64,000 nt of DNA from NCBI RefSeq assembly GCF_047275745.1, contig NZ_JBKQWU010000010.1:1-64000 (forward strand), written 5' to 3'. Under the pieces are notes generated by a model. The model saw only the letters and a program-made list of their open reading frames with translations, ran no database searches and had not been told where the DNA came from. Numbering within the stretch: the first letter of the stretch is position 1; every line of letters starts with the position of its first letter. Source of the stretch: Amaricoccus sp047275745 (GTDB lineage: Bacteria; Pseudomonadota; Alphaproteobacteria; Rhodobacterales; Rhodobacteraceae). This document shows positions 33,659 through 41,905 of the stretch, one piece after another. The translations under genes and the position numbers were made by a program.

Positions 33659-34272
33659 CGCTTCCGGTCCCGCAGGAAGGGCATCGCCTTCACCAGATAG
33701 TCGATGCCGGTCATCAGCGTCAGCAGGCCCGCGATCCAGATCAGGACCACGCCGCTGTTCTCGAGAATCCAGCCGAGCCAGTCATGCAGCCAGGAACTGT
33801 ACCAGAACTGCCCGTTGCGCCGGTCGTATTCGAAGACGCCGGCGAGGAAGAGCACCGGTATGGCGACCATCTGGACGGTCGTCTTCCACTTCGCCAGATA
33901 CGTGACCTTGAGCCGTCCCGCCTTGGCGCCCAGGAATTCGCGCAGGCCCGAGACGAAGATCTCGCGCAGCAGGATGAAGGCGATGGGGAAGAGGATCAGC
34001 CCCTTGATCCCCGAGGTGCCGACGATCATCGCAAGCGCGATGATGACCATCGCCTTGTCGGCGATCGGGTCCAGCATCCGGCCGAAATTCGACTCCTGCT
34101 GCCAGGCACGGGCCAGACGGCCGTCGATATAGTCGGTCAGCGCCGCGAGGATGAAGAGGGAGATCGCGATCCAGTCCGCGGTCGGGCGGTCGAAGAAGAC
34201 GAACGCGAGCGCCACGCCCGGCGCGGCGACCAGGCGGAGCACGGTCAGGATATTCGGAATCGTCCAACGCAT
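33655..34272 (-). CDS. pgsA: CDP-diacylglycerol-glycerol-3-phosphate phosphatidyltransferase
   Basis: Commits CDP-diacylglycerol to phosphatidylglycerol. The 205-residue membrane protein has the CDP-alcohol phosphatidyltransferase signature DGRLARAWQQESNFGRMLDP followed by IADK (DGx2ARx8-9Gx3Dx3D), and the N-terminal IPNILTVLRL. The operon order pgsA-moaD-moaE on the minus strand downstream of uvrC is commonly seen in Rhodobacterales. Confidence 0.95.
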   Translation of the reverse strand: MRWTIPNILTVLRLVAAPGVALAFVFFDRPTADWIAISLFILAALTDYIDGRLARAWQQESNFGRMLDPIADKAMVIIALAMIVGTSGIKGLILFPIAFILLREIFVSGLREFLGAKAGRLKVTYLAKWKTTVQMVAIPVLFLAGVFEYDRRNGQFWYSSWLHDWLGWILENSGVVLIWIAGLLTLMTGIDYLVKAMPFLRDRKR

Positions 34273-34325
34273 CGCGCAACTGCCTTCTGGCGGGTCCGGT
34301 CGCCGCCCGATCCCTTTCTAGTCAA

Positions 34326-36224
34326 TTAGCGCTCGCCATGGAAGAAGCCATAGATCTGTTCCGCGAGTGCGTCCGAGATCCCCGGCGCCGCGCGCAGATC
34401 GGCGAGACCGGCGCGCGCGACGGCCTTGGCCGAGCCGAAATGCTGGAGCAACGCGCGTTTCCGGGCGGCGCCGACGCCGGGAACCTCGTCGAGCGGGGTC
34501 GCGCGGGTCTGTGCCGCGCGTTTCGCCCGATGCGCGCCAATCGCGAAACGGTGAGCCTCGTCGCGGAGACGTTGAACGAAATAGAGCACCGGATCGCGGT
34601 ATGGCAGCGCCTTCGGCGGCTGGCCGGGGCGGTGGAACTCCTCCTTGCCGGCGTCCCGATCCACGCCCTTGGCGACGCCGATCAGCGTCACGTCCTCGAC
34701 GCCGAGATCGGCGAGCGCCGCCTCGGCCGCCGCGACCTGTCCCGCGCCGCCGTCGATCAGCACGAGATCGGGCCAGGTTTCGCCCTGCCGGTCGGGGTCC
34801 TCCTTCACCAGCCGGGAGAATCGCCGCGTCAGCACCTCGCGCATCATGCCGAAATCGTCGCCGGGCGTGAGATCGGTCGAGCGGATGTTGAACTTGCGAT
34901 ACTGGGATTTCACGAATCCCTCGGGCCCCGCGACGATCATCCCGCCGACGGCGTTGGTGCCCATGATGTGGCTGTTGTCATAGACCTCGATCCGCTCCGG
35001 CGGCCCGTCGAGTCCGAAAGCCTCCGCCAGCCCTTCGAGCAGCGCCTGCTGGCTCGCGCTCTCCGCCATCCGCCGCGCCAGCGCCTCGCGCGCGTTGCGG
35101 GCGGCGTGTTCGACCAGCCGTGCCTTCTCGCCGCGCTGCGGCACGGTGAGCTCGACCCTGCGGCCAAGCTGCGCGGTCAGCGCCTCGGTGAGCAGGTCGG
35201 GGTTGTCGGGTGCGTGGCTCATCAGGATCAGCCGCGCCGGCGTCTTGTTGCCGTAGAATTGGCCGAGGAACGCCTCGAGGATCTCCGCCGGCTCCGCGCC
35301 CGAGCCGGTGCGCGGGAAATAGGCCCGGTTGCCCCAGTTCTGATGCGCCCGGATGAAGAAGACCTGCACGCAGGCATGACCGCCGTCTTGGTGCAGCGCG
35401 ACGATATCGGCCTCCTCGACGCCCTCCGGGTTGATGCCCTGGTTCGCCTGCACGTTCGTCAGGGCCCGGATGCGGTCGCGGAGCGCGGCGGCGCGCTCGA
35501 ACTCCATCGCCGCGCTCGCCTTGGCCATCTCCTCTGCGAGATGCTCCTGCACCTTGGTCGAGCGTCCGCGCAGGAAATCCGCCGCGTCCTCGACGAGATC
35601 GGCGTAATCCTCCTGTCCGATCAGCCCGACGCAGGGCGCGCTGCACCGCTTGATCTGATAGAGCAGGCAGGGACGGGTGCGGGCGTCGAAGGTCGAGTCG
35701 GAGCAGCTTCGGAGCAGGAAGGCCTTCTGTAGCTGGTTCAGCGTCCGCGTCACGCTGCCCGCCGAGGCGAAGGGCCCGAAGTAGCGCCCGGCCTCCTTCC
35801 GCATCCCCCGGTGCTTCTTCACCTGCGGGAAGGGGTGCTCGTCGGTGACGAGGATGTTCGGAAAGCTCTTGTCGTCGCGGAGCAGCACGTTATAGCGGGG
35901 GCGCAACTGCTTGATGAGATTCTGTTCGAGCAGCAGAGCTTCCGTCTCGGTCTCCGTGGTCAGGAACATCATCGACGCGGTCGCGTCGATCATTCTACCT
36001 ATGCGAGAATTGTGACCGATCGGTTTGGCGTAGGACGCCACGCGCCGCTTCAGGTTCCGCGCCTTGCCGACGTAGAGAACCTCGCCCTTCGCATCGAGCA
36101 TCCGGTAGACGCCGGGGGCTTCGTCGAGTCGCCGAAGGTAGTCGCGAATGACCAGATGCCCGGTGCGCGCCGGTACCGCGCCGGTTCCCTCCTCGATGAA
36201 TTCGCTTTCAGGCTGCTCGGTCAC
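34326..36224 (-). CDS. uvrC: Excinuclease ABC subunit C
   Basis: Makes both incisions in nucleotide-excision repair. It carries the GIY-YIG nuclease (PGVYRMLDAKGEVLYVGKAR, residues about 37-56), a UVR motif, the C-terminal RNase-H-like nuclease (YDNSHIMGTNAVGGMIV with the catalytic Asp) and tandem helix-hairpin-helix motifs (LDEVPGVGAARKRALLQHFG). A GTG at 36224 gives 632 residues, close to the usual length, with a loose G-rich SD. An ATG at 36353 in frame would add 43 residues but has no SD. Confidence 0.93.
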   Translation of the reverse strand: MTEQPESEFIEEGTGAVPARTGHLVIRDYLRRLDEAPGVYRMLDAKGEVLYVGKARNLKRRVASYAKPIGHNSRIGRMIDATASMMFLTTETETEALLLEQNLIKQLRPRYNVLLRDDKSFPNILVTDEHPFPQVKKHRGMRKEAGRYFGPFASAGSVTRTLNQLQKAFLLRSCSDSTFDARTRPCLLYQIKRCSAPCVGLIGQEDYADLVEDAADFLRGRSTKVQEHLAEEMAKASAAMEFERAAALRDRIRALTNVQANQGINPEGVEEADIVALHQDGGHACVQVFFIRAHQNWGNRAYFPRTGSGAEPAEILEAFLGQFYGNKTPARLILMSHAPDNPDLLTEALTAQLGRRVELTVPQRGEKARLVEHAARNAREALARRMAESASQQALLEGLAEAFGLDGPPERIEVYDNSHIMGTNAVGGMIVAGPEGFVKSQYRKFNIRSTDLTPGDDFGMMREVLTRRFSRLVKEDPDRQGETWPDLVLIDGGAGQVAAAEAALADLGVEDVTLIGVAKGVDRDAGKEEFHRPGQPPKALPYRDPVLYFVQRLRDEAHRFAIGAHRAKRAAQTRATPLDEVPGVGAARKRALLQHFGSAKAVARAGLADLRAAPGISDALAEQIYGFFHGER

Positions 36225-36550
36225 GCCTCGGTCCCCGGCGGTGGTTGATTCCCGACTTGGCTGCGCCCGCCGCTCGGGATTTTCAAGGGTAAAGCTGTCC
36301 ACCGTTTCGGTGCATAACCGTGTGGACAACTTGGGGGCTTCTCGGATTTCCATAGGAAAACAAGGCCGTTTGCAGGTCTGCCTAATTTTTCAGCGCCAAG
36401 TTAAATCATTGATCCAAAAAGATATTTTTCTTAACGAGTGGTAAAATTATGGAATCGTTGACAGAATCGAGAACGTTTCGTGACGGTCCCCCCGAGGTGG
36501 AAAAGTCAAGCGGCGGAGCGTCGCGGAGCGGTGTTCCTGGGGTCTCCGGG
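36225..36550. other. AT-rich intergenic region upstream of uvrC
   Basis: About 320 bases between the SDR stop and the uvrC start (both on the minus strand). Positions 36360-36470 are the most AT-rich part of the whole window (runs such as ccaaaaagatatttttc). This region probably holds the uvrC promoter and the end of the SDR transcription unit. I see no convincing reading frame: a 62-residue plus-strand frame at 36449 has no SD and overlaps the SDR. Confidence 0.5.
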
Positions 36551-37333
36551 CTATTCCAGGCCCCGCACATCCGGTGTCAGCCAGCCCAGATGCTGGCCAC
36601 CATCGACGCAGAGAAGCTGACCCGTAAACCCCGGTGAGTCGAGGATGAATCGCAGCGCCGTCCGGATCTCCTCCGGATTCGAGCCGCGTTCGAGAATGGT
36701 ATTCGCCCGCTGCTCGGCGAAATGTCGGGGCGACTGGCGCGGGGCGATCAGCGTCGGTCCGGGTCCGATCGCATTGACGCGGACATGCGGGGCGAGCCCC
36801 TGCGCGGCGGTGCGCGTCAAGGCCCAGAGGCCCATCTTCGCAATCGTGTAGGTTGTGAACTCCGGCGTCAGTTTGCGCACCCGCTGGTCGATCATGTTGA
36901 CGACGCAGGCGCGCGCGACCGGCTCGCCGCGTTCGTCCGGAACCGCGCGGGGCGCCTGCGCCGCGAAGGCCTGCGTCAGTTCGAAGGGCGCGCGGAGATT
37001 GGTCCCGACGTTGCGGTCCCAGCTTTCCCAGGTCGCGCTTGCCACCGTGTCGTGCTCGAAGAGGGAGGCGCTGTTCACCAGCACCGTCAGCGGCCGACCG
37101 AGCGCCGCCGTCGCGGCCGGGACCAGCGCCGCCGTCCCGGCCCGGTCGAGCAGATCGGTGCCGAGCGCGACCGCGCCGAGCCCGACGTCGCGGATCTCCG
37201 CCGCGAGCGCCTCCGCCTCCTCGGCGCCGGTGTGGTAGTGGATCGCGACATCGAGTCCCCGCTCGGCGAGTTCGAGCACCATCGCGCGGCCGAGGCGCCG
37301 CGCACCGCCTGTCACAAGGGCTGCTCCGGTCAT
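36551..37333 (-). CDS. SDR oxidoreductase, FolM/pteridine-reductase-like
   Basis: A 260-residue short-chain dehydrogenase. The cofactor loop is TGGARRLG: the Arg in TGxxxRxG is the NADPH motif of pteridine reductases, where classical SDRs have Gly. The active site NMIDQRV ... YTIAK also follows the pteridine-reductase pattern (Asp in place of Ser, 13 residues before the catalytic Tyr, then Lys). A role in reducing dihydromonapterin or dihydrobiopterin, as for FolM, is likely but not proven. It is the last gene of the sppA-zinc ribbon-SDR string. Confidence 0.8.
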   Translation of the reverse strand: MTGAALVTGGARRLGRAMVLELAERGLDVAIHYHTGAEEAEALAAEIRDVGLGAVALGTDLLDRAGTAALVPAATAALGRPLTVLVNSASLFEHDTVASATWESWDRNVGTNLRAPFELTQAFAAQAPRAVPDERGEPVARACVVNMIDQRVRKLTPEFTTYTIAKMGLWALTRTAAQGLAPHVRVNAIGPGPTLIAPRQSPRHFAEQRANTILERGSNPEEIRTALRFILDSPGFTGQLLCVDGGQHLGWLTPDVRGLE

Positions 37334-37348
37334 CGGCGTTCTCCGCGT

Positions 37349-37543
37349 TCAGCGCCGCGAGGGGCATCCGGGGGTGGGACATTTCCCGTCGCCGAGCCGG
37401 TAGGCGCCGCATTCGGGGCATTTCTTCGCGGTTTCGATGCGCTTCTTGGGTCCGCGTTTCTTGGGATCGGGGGGGAAGACCGCGCGCATGACCATGCTGA
37501 CAAGCAGCCCGACGAGCAGAACGGTGGTCACGACCTTCAGCAT
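37349..37543 (-). CDS. Small membrane protein with zinc ribbon (64 aa)
   Basis: A 64-residue protein with an N-terminal membrane helix (VVTTVLLVGLLVSMVMRAVF, residues 4-23), a basic linker (PPDPKKRGPKKR) and a four-Cys knuckle (CPECG then CPTPGC) predicted to bind zinc in the cytoplasm. No function is recognised. Its start codon lies in the last unit of a five-copy 14-base repeat that provides both an SD-like sequence and an ATG per copy; this is described separately. The SDR gene follows 15 bases later. Confidence 0.7.
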   Translation of the reverse strand: MLKVVTTVLLVGLLVSMVMRAVFPPDPKKRGPKKRIETAKKCPECGAYRLGDGKCPTPGCPSRR

Positions 37544-37602
37544 CTGACCTTCAGCATCTCACCTCAAGCATCGCGCCCAAGCATCGTACCTCTGGCATCT
37601 CA
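37534..37602 (-). repeat. Five-copy ~14-bp tandem repeat of SD plus ATG
   Basis: On the minus strand the unit is close to ATGCTGAAGGTCAG. Copies have start codons at 37598, 37584, 37571, 37557 and 37543; four units are 14 bases and one is 13. The last ATG is the start of the zinc-ribbon gene and the first lies 4 bases after the sppA stop. Because 14 is not a multiple of 3, each unit's ATG opens a short frame (for example MLKVRC, MLGRDA) whose TGA falls within a few bases of a following ATG. The array fills the whole sppA to zinc-ribbon junction. Confidence 0.85.
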
Positions 37603-38439
37603 GGGCGCCCGCGCGCCGAACCGGGCCCAGAGCGCCCCGTCCTCGATCCGCGCCATGGCTTCCGAGACGCCGGGCAGGCCAAGCCGGCGCAGGAGCGGCC
37701 GTCGCGGCGTCACCGGCTGGAAGCGGATCTTCTCGCCGTAGAGCGCGCGCATCGTCGGAACGAGATGGCCCACCTCGTCCGCGAGCCCGAGTTCGATCGC
37801 CTGCTCGCCCAGCCAGAAATCCCCGGTGAACAGGTTCTCGCCCCGGAGCAGGTCGCCGCGGCGCGCCTGGACCTGATCGATGAAGTTGCGGTGGATCACC
37901 GCCTGCAATCCTTCGAGCCGCGCCACGTCCTCCGGCCGTTCGGCGCGGAAGGGATCGAGCATGCTCTTGTCCTCGCCGGCGGTATGCACCCGGCGCTCGA
38001 TCCCGTGGCGGGCGATGAACTCCTGGAAGCCGAAGCTCGTGGAAATGACGCCGATCGAGCCGAGGATGCTGTTGCGATCCACGTGGATGCGGTCGGCGGC
38101 GGTGGCGAGCCAGTAGCCGCCGGAAGCCGCCACATCCTCGACGAAGGCATGGACCGGCACCTTCTTCTCGTCGGCGAGCCGGCGGATGCGCGCGGCGATG
38201 AGGCTCGACTGCGCCGGGCTGCCGCCGGGCGAATTGATCGCGATCGCGACGGCCTTGGGCTTGCCCCGGCTGAAGGCCGCTTCGATCAGGGGTGCGAGCG
38301 CCGCGTCATTGAGGCCCGCTCCGCCGAAGCGGGCCGCTCCGCCGATCACGCCCTCCAGCCGGAGCACGGAGACGGTCGGCCGCCGCCGCCCCCGGACGCG
38401 GTTGAAGATGTCGCCGAACATGCGCTTGATCCCGGTCAT
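37600..38439 (-). CDS. sppA: Signal peptide peptidase SppA-like (S49)
   Basis: A short S49 protease (279 residues) degrading signal peptides or membrane protein fragments. The catalytic Ser is in ASGGYW (about residue 106), and the general-base Lys lies in AGEDKSML about 50 residues later, the Ser-Lys dyad order of Bacillus-type SppA. INSPGGSP is the oxyanion segment. Unlike most SppA proteins it lacks a clear N-terminal membrane helix. It heads a three-gene minus-strand string. Confidence 0.85.
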   Translation of the reverse strand: MTGIKRMFGDIFNRVRGRRRPTVSVLRLEGVIGGAARFGGAGLNDAALAPLIEAAFSRGKPKAVAIAINSPGGSPAQSSLIAARIRRLADEKKVPVHAFVEDVAASGGYWLATAADRIHVDRNSILGSIGVISTSFGFQEFIARHGIERRVHTAGEDKSMLDPFRAERPEDVARLEGLQAVIHRNFIDQVQARRGDLLRGENLFTGDFWLGEQAIELGLADEVGHLVPTMRALYGEKIRFQPVTPRRPLLRRLGLPGVSEAMARIEDGALWARFGARAP

Positions 38440-38494
38440 CGCACCGATTTAGGCCCGTCCACGGTGCCGGGCAAGGGGCGAGAGGACACGACGC

Positions 38495-39307
38495 TCACGC
38501 GGCGGGCTTGCTCAGGGTTTCCCAGCCGTCGGAGCCGGAGCGGAAGCAGGCGGTCCCGGTATGGGAGAACTGTTCGTCATCGGCGGCGACATAGCGCTCG
38601 ACCGTCAGGTCCGGCCCGCTGAAGCTCAGCAGGTTGAAGTCGTTCTGCTCGCCGCGCAGCCGGTTCGAGAGGCCGGTGCCGGCCTGGACCTGCACGACGC
38701 CGACCCGGCCCTCGCGCTCGGCGAAGGCATCCGCGCGCCAGCTGTGCAGGTGACCGGAGAGGACGACATCCGCCCCGGAGGCGGCGAGCGCGTTCACCGC
38801 GCGCTCCGCGCCATGGGTGAGCCGCTTGCGCTCGTCGGGCAGGTGTTCGAGCGGATGGTGCATCACGATGACGCGGGCGTGGTTCGCGGGCGTGCGCGCC
38901 AGCACCTTGCGGACACGGGCAAGCGCGCGGCGTGCGACCCATCCGCGCTGCCAGGCGAAGGGGTTGACGCTGTTGACGCCGACGAGGGTCATCTCGTCAT
39001 CGGACCAGACCGGCTCCAGATCCCGCCCGAAAGCCTCGCGGTAGCGGCTCCACGGCCAAAACAGCCGGGCGAGCGGCCGGTCGAGGGGCACGTCATGATT
39101 GCCCGGAACCACGAGGCAGGGCGCGGCCAGCCGGTCGACGAAATCGCGCGCGGCGGCGAACTGGCGCCGGCGCGCACGCTGTGTCAGATCGCCCGAGATC
39201 GCGATCGCGTCGGGCTTCAGGTCATTGACCGCCGTGATGAGCGGATCGAGCAGTTCCGGACGGTCACGGCCGAAATGCAGGTCGGAGAGGTGGGCGAGAC
39301 GGCGCAT
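38495..39307 (-). CDS. Calcineurin-like metallophosphoesterase
   Basis: A 270-residue metallophosphoesterase with all five metal-binding motifs: SDLHFG, GDLTQ, GNHD, MHHP and GHLH. The overall pattern is that of cyclic-nucleotide-type (CpdA/MPE) or Icc-like phosphoesterases; the substrate is not evident. The frame is open upstream inside the neighbouring gene, but ATG at 39307 gives the conserved RLAHLSDLHFG N-terminus. It lies 4 bases downstream of the kinase-like gene. Confidence 0.85.
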   Translation of the reverse strand: MRRLAHLSDLHFGRDRPELLDPLITAVNDLKPDAIAISGDLTQRARRRQFAAARDFVDRLAAPCLVVPGNHDVPLDRPLARLFWPWSRYREAFGRDLEPVWSDDEMTLVGVNSVNPFAWQRGWVARRALARVRKVLARTPANHARVIVMHHPLEHLPDERKRLTHGAERAVNALAASGADVVLSGHLHSWRADAFAEREGRVGVVQVQAGTGLSNRLRGEQNDFNLLSFSGPDLTVERYVAADDEQFSHTGTACFRSGSDGWETLSKPAA

Positions 39308-39311
39308 CGGC

Positions 39312-40265
39312 TCAGGCGACTTTCTCTTCCTCCACCACCTCTTCCGCCGCCGCGCGCTCGGTCGCCCGCGGAACCAGAACGGTGAGCCCGGCCCGCCGCA
39401 TCTCGAAGCGGAAGGGCGATGCCATCTTCGACCGCTCGCCGTCGCGGGCGACCAGCCGCCGGCGCTTCCCGCATTCGACAAGGATTTCCCGGCCGCAGAC
39501 AAGCTCGAAATCGTGTTCCGGGTCCAGCTTGTGGAGCCCGAGGCGCAAGGCGACGCCCATCAGTTCGAGCGGGCTGCCGTCCGGGGCGAGGAAGAGCGCG
39601 AACTGGCCGTCGCGGATGCATTCGGTGCCCGGAAGGCTGAAGCGCTCGAGCTGGAAGGCATTCGCGGCGACGAAGGCGAGCGGCGTCCGGGCCCGCCGCT
39701 CCACGCCATCCACCGTCACGCGCAGCACCATGGGCTCGCGGCCGTCGGCGAGCGAGACGAAGACCGACCAGAAGGCGGCGAGCCGGCTGCGGCCGAAACG
39801 CTTGTAGATCCCCTCGCGGCGCTCGAGGATGCGCGCATAAGCGCCGAGGCTCGCATTGTTGAGGAAGACCTTGCCGTTGACCGTGCCGATGTCGATCGTG
39901 CGCGGTTCGCCCTCGACGAGCACCCGGACCTTGTCCTCTGTCGAGTCGGGCAGGTCGAGCGAACGGGCGAAATAGTTGAAGGTGCCGAAGGAGAGCACGC
40001 CCATCCGCGCCTTCGTCCCGGCCACGCCATGCGCGACGCTCGAGATCGTGCCATCGCCGCCGCAGGCCACGACGGTCTCGAACCCTTCCTCCACCGCCCG
40101 GCGTGCCTCGGCGGGGATGTCGGAGCCCGGTTTGACGCGCGCGAGGTCGAACCGTCCCGGATAGCGGCTGAATTCCTCCTCCAGTTCCTGGACGAGCGCA
40201 TGGCCCCGGCGCTTGCCGGACCCGATGTTGAGGATGACGCGGATGTCGGGTCTGGATGCACTCAC
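39312..40265 (-). CDS. Diacylglycerol kinase-family lipid kinase
   Basis: The catalytic-domain motif GGDGTISSVAHGV and the downstream GTFNYFARSLDLP place this 317-residue protein in the DAGK/YegS/ceramide kinase superfamily, which phosphorylates lipid hydroxyls. An N-terminal RVILNIGSGKRRG block is also typical. The start is unclear: GTG at 40265 is used, and TTG at 40310 in frame would give 332 residues. Neither has a clear SD. The pairing with a phosphoesterase suggests a lipid phosphate or signalling theme, by inference only. Confidence 0.8.
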   Translation of the reverse strand: MSASRPDIRVILNIGSGKRRGHALVQELEEEFSRYPGRFDLARVKPGSDIPAEARRAVEEGFETVVACGGDGTISSVAHGVAGTKARMGVLSFGTFNYFARSLDLPDSTEDKVRVLVEGEPRTIDIGTVNGKVFLNNASLGAYARILERREGIYKRFGRSRLAAFWSVFVSLADGREPMVLRVTVDGVERRARTPLAFVAANAFQLERFSLPGTECIRDGQFALFLAPDGSPLELMGVALRLGLHKLDPEHDFELVCGREILVECGKRRRLVARDGERSKMASPFRFEMRRAGLTVLVPRATERAAAEEVVEEEKVA

Positions 40266-40376
40266 GGGGTGTCGCGGCTCTCGATGGTTGGAAACGTCCC
40301 GGCCTTTCAATGCTTGGCTGCGGAATTGGTTGCATCACGACCAACCCAGCACGGCTATCGCATTCGGGGCCCGCGC

Positions 40377-40561
40377 GGCACCGTGCCCCGCCGCCTCGGC
40401 AACGCCCCAACCCAGCATCGTGCCCTATCAGGTCTTCGCGACGAAGGATGGCCCGCTGGTGATCGCCCGCGGCAACGGCGGAGAACCGGCCGCCGCCCCG
40501 GCTCGACGAGCATGGGGCGGAGATCCGCGCCGCGCTCGCGGCGGGCGCGGACTGGCCGTGA
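40377..40561 (+). pseudogene. Remnant of a CaiB/BaiF-type (family III) CoA-transferase
   Basis: Three pieces of the family III CoA-transferase pattern occur in order but in different frames: GTVPRRLGNA (40377-40406), IVPYQVFATKDGPLVIARGN (about 40417-40476), and PRLDEHGAEIRAALAAG (about 40496-40546) ending in TGA at 40559-40561. The first two should be continuous (family: RMGNAHPNIVPYQVF.T.DG) and need a frameshift. The last is the C-terminal motif (PRLGEHT), so several hundred residues between are deleted. No start codon is evident. A decayed gene on the strand opposite to its neighbours. Confidence 0.7.
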
Positions 40562-40587
40562 GGGGCCGACGAGCCGGTAGCGGTGCC

Positions 40588-41526
40588 CTACCGGTCCGGG
40601 AGGGGGATGAACTCCTGATCGTCGCCGGCCGGAAGGCGGAAGCGCCCGTGCTGGAAGTCGCCGGCGCGCCAGGCTTCCTTGGCCGCCTCGATCCGCTCCT
40701 TCGACGAGGCGACGAAATTCCAGTAGATGTAGCGCGGCCCGCCCATCGTCGCGCCGCCGAGCAGAACCAGCCGCGCGCCCGCGGGGCCTGCGCGGAGCGC
40801 GATCCTGTCGCCGGGCCGGAAGACGAGCATCCGCGCGTCCTCGAAGGTCTGCCCCGCGACTTCGACCGAGCCCTGCGCGACATAGACCCCCCGGTCCTCA
40901 TGGTCGTCCGGCATGGGCAGCGCCGCCCCGGGCGCGAGTTCCACGTCGAGATAGAACATCTCCGAGGAGGTCGTGACCGGCGCCGTCTTGCCATAGGCGT
41001 GGCCCAGGATCAGCCGCGCCTTGATGCCCTCGGCGTCGAGCATAGGCAGGCTGTCCTTGCCCGCGTGCTCGAACCGCGCCGGAGAATCCTCCGCCGTCTC
41101 GGGCAGCGCGACCCAGGTCTGGATGCCGAAGGCGCGCGTCGGATTGGCCCGGGCCTCGGCGGTGGTCCGTTCCGAATGGGTGACGCCTTCGCCCGCGGTC
41201 ATCCAGTTCACTTCGCCCGGGCGGATCAGCTGGTCGGCGCCGGTCGAATCGCGGTGCCGGAACGCGCCATCGAAGAGATAGGTGACCGTGGCGAGGCCGA
41301 TATGCGGATGCGGACGGACATCGATGCCCTGTCCGGTCAGGAATTCGATCGGGCCCATCTGGTCGAAGAAGATGAACGGTCCGACCATCTGGCGCTTCGC
41401 CGAGGGCAGGGCGCGGCGCACCTCGAAACCGCCGAGATCCCTTGCGCGGGGGATGATCAGCGTCTCGATCGATTCCATCGCCGTCGCATCGGGGCAGACG
41501 GGGTCCAGCGTCGGGTTCCAGCTCAT
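40588..41526 (-). CDS. Pirin-family cupin protein
   Basis: Pirins are bicupins, some with quercetinase activity and some acting as transcription co-regulators. The metal site is complete: RPHPHIG (His73, His75) and THSE (His117, Glu119). The 312-residue length and the C-terminal cupin with YWNFVASSKERIEAAKE match the family. It is followed (downstream on the minus strand) by the CoA-transferase remnant, and preceded by a GNAT gene. Confidence 0.9.
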   Translation of the reverse strand: MSWNPTLDPVCPDATAMESIETLIIPRARDLGGFEVRRALPSAKRQMVGPFIFFDQMGPIEFLTGQGIDVRPHPHIGLATVTYLFDGAFRHRDSTGADQLIRPGEVNWMTAGEGVTHSERTTAEARANPTRAFGIQTWVALPETAEDSPARFEHAGKDSLPMLDAEGIKARLILGHAYGKTAPVTTSSEMFYLDVELAPGAALPMPDDHEDRGVYVAQGSVEVAGQTFEDARMLVFRPGDRIALRAGPAGARLVLLGGATMGGPRYIYWNFVASSKERIEAAKEAWRAGDFQHGRFRLPAGDDQEFIPLPDR

Positions 41527-41605
41527 TTGGCAATCCTCCTCTTCGTCGGGCTCAGGCTGGTTGTTGGCCGCCCCGGGGCGCCCGGCCCCGGCGGGCGTTC
41601 GTGCC

Positions 41606-41905
41606 TCAGGCGTTCAGGACATCGCTCCATTCCGGGTGGCGGCGGAACTGTTCCGCCACGAAGGAGCAGAGCGGCAGGATCTTGTGTCCCGCCGCCCGGG
41701 CATCGACGACGGCGCGGGTCGCGAGCGCCGTGCCGATGCCCTGGCCCCCGAGCGACTCGGGAACGCCGGTGTGATCGACGATCCAGAGCCTGTCCTCCTC
41801 GGCCTTGGAGAAGGTCATCTCCGCCTCCACCCCGTTCAGCCGGTAGACGTAGCGGCCGCGCGTGCCGCCGTCCTCCAGCGTGATCGCATCCGGATCGATT
41901 TTCAT
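41606..41905 (-). CDS. Small GNAT-like N-acetyltransferase (YjdJ type)
   Basis: A 99-residue minimal acetyltransferase. The CoA-binding segment (ESLGGQGIGTALATRAVVDA) and the terminal LCSFVAEQFRRHPEW motif, with the conserved Cys, are typical of the GNAT-like Acetyltransf_CG family. Its substrate is unknown. Its start overlaps the stop of the upstream hydrolase (ATGA at 41902-41905), indicating coupling. Confidence 0.85.
   Translation of the reverse strand: MKIDPDAITLEDGGTRGRYVYRLNGVEAEMTFSKAEEDRLWIVDHTGVPESLGGQGIGTALATRAVVDARAAGHKILPLCSFVAEQFRRHPEWSDVLNA

Noticed and set aside
36449..36637. 62-residue plus-strand frame in the AT-rich spacer
   Set aside because: No SD, no motif, overlaps the SDR antisense.
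37534..37602. Repeat array considered as a CRISPR or mobile-element repeat
   Set aside because: No spacers and degenerate short units; the start-codon explanation fits better.
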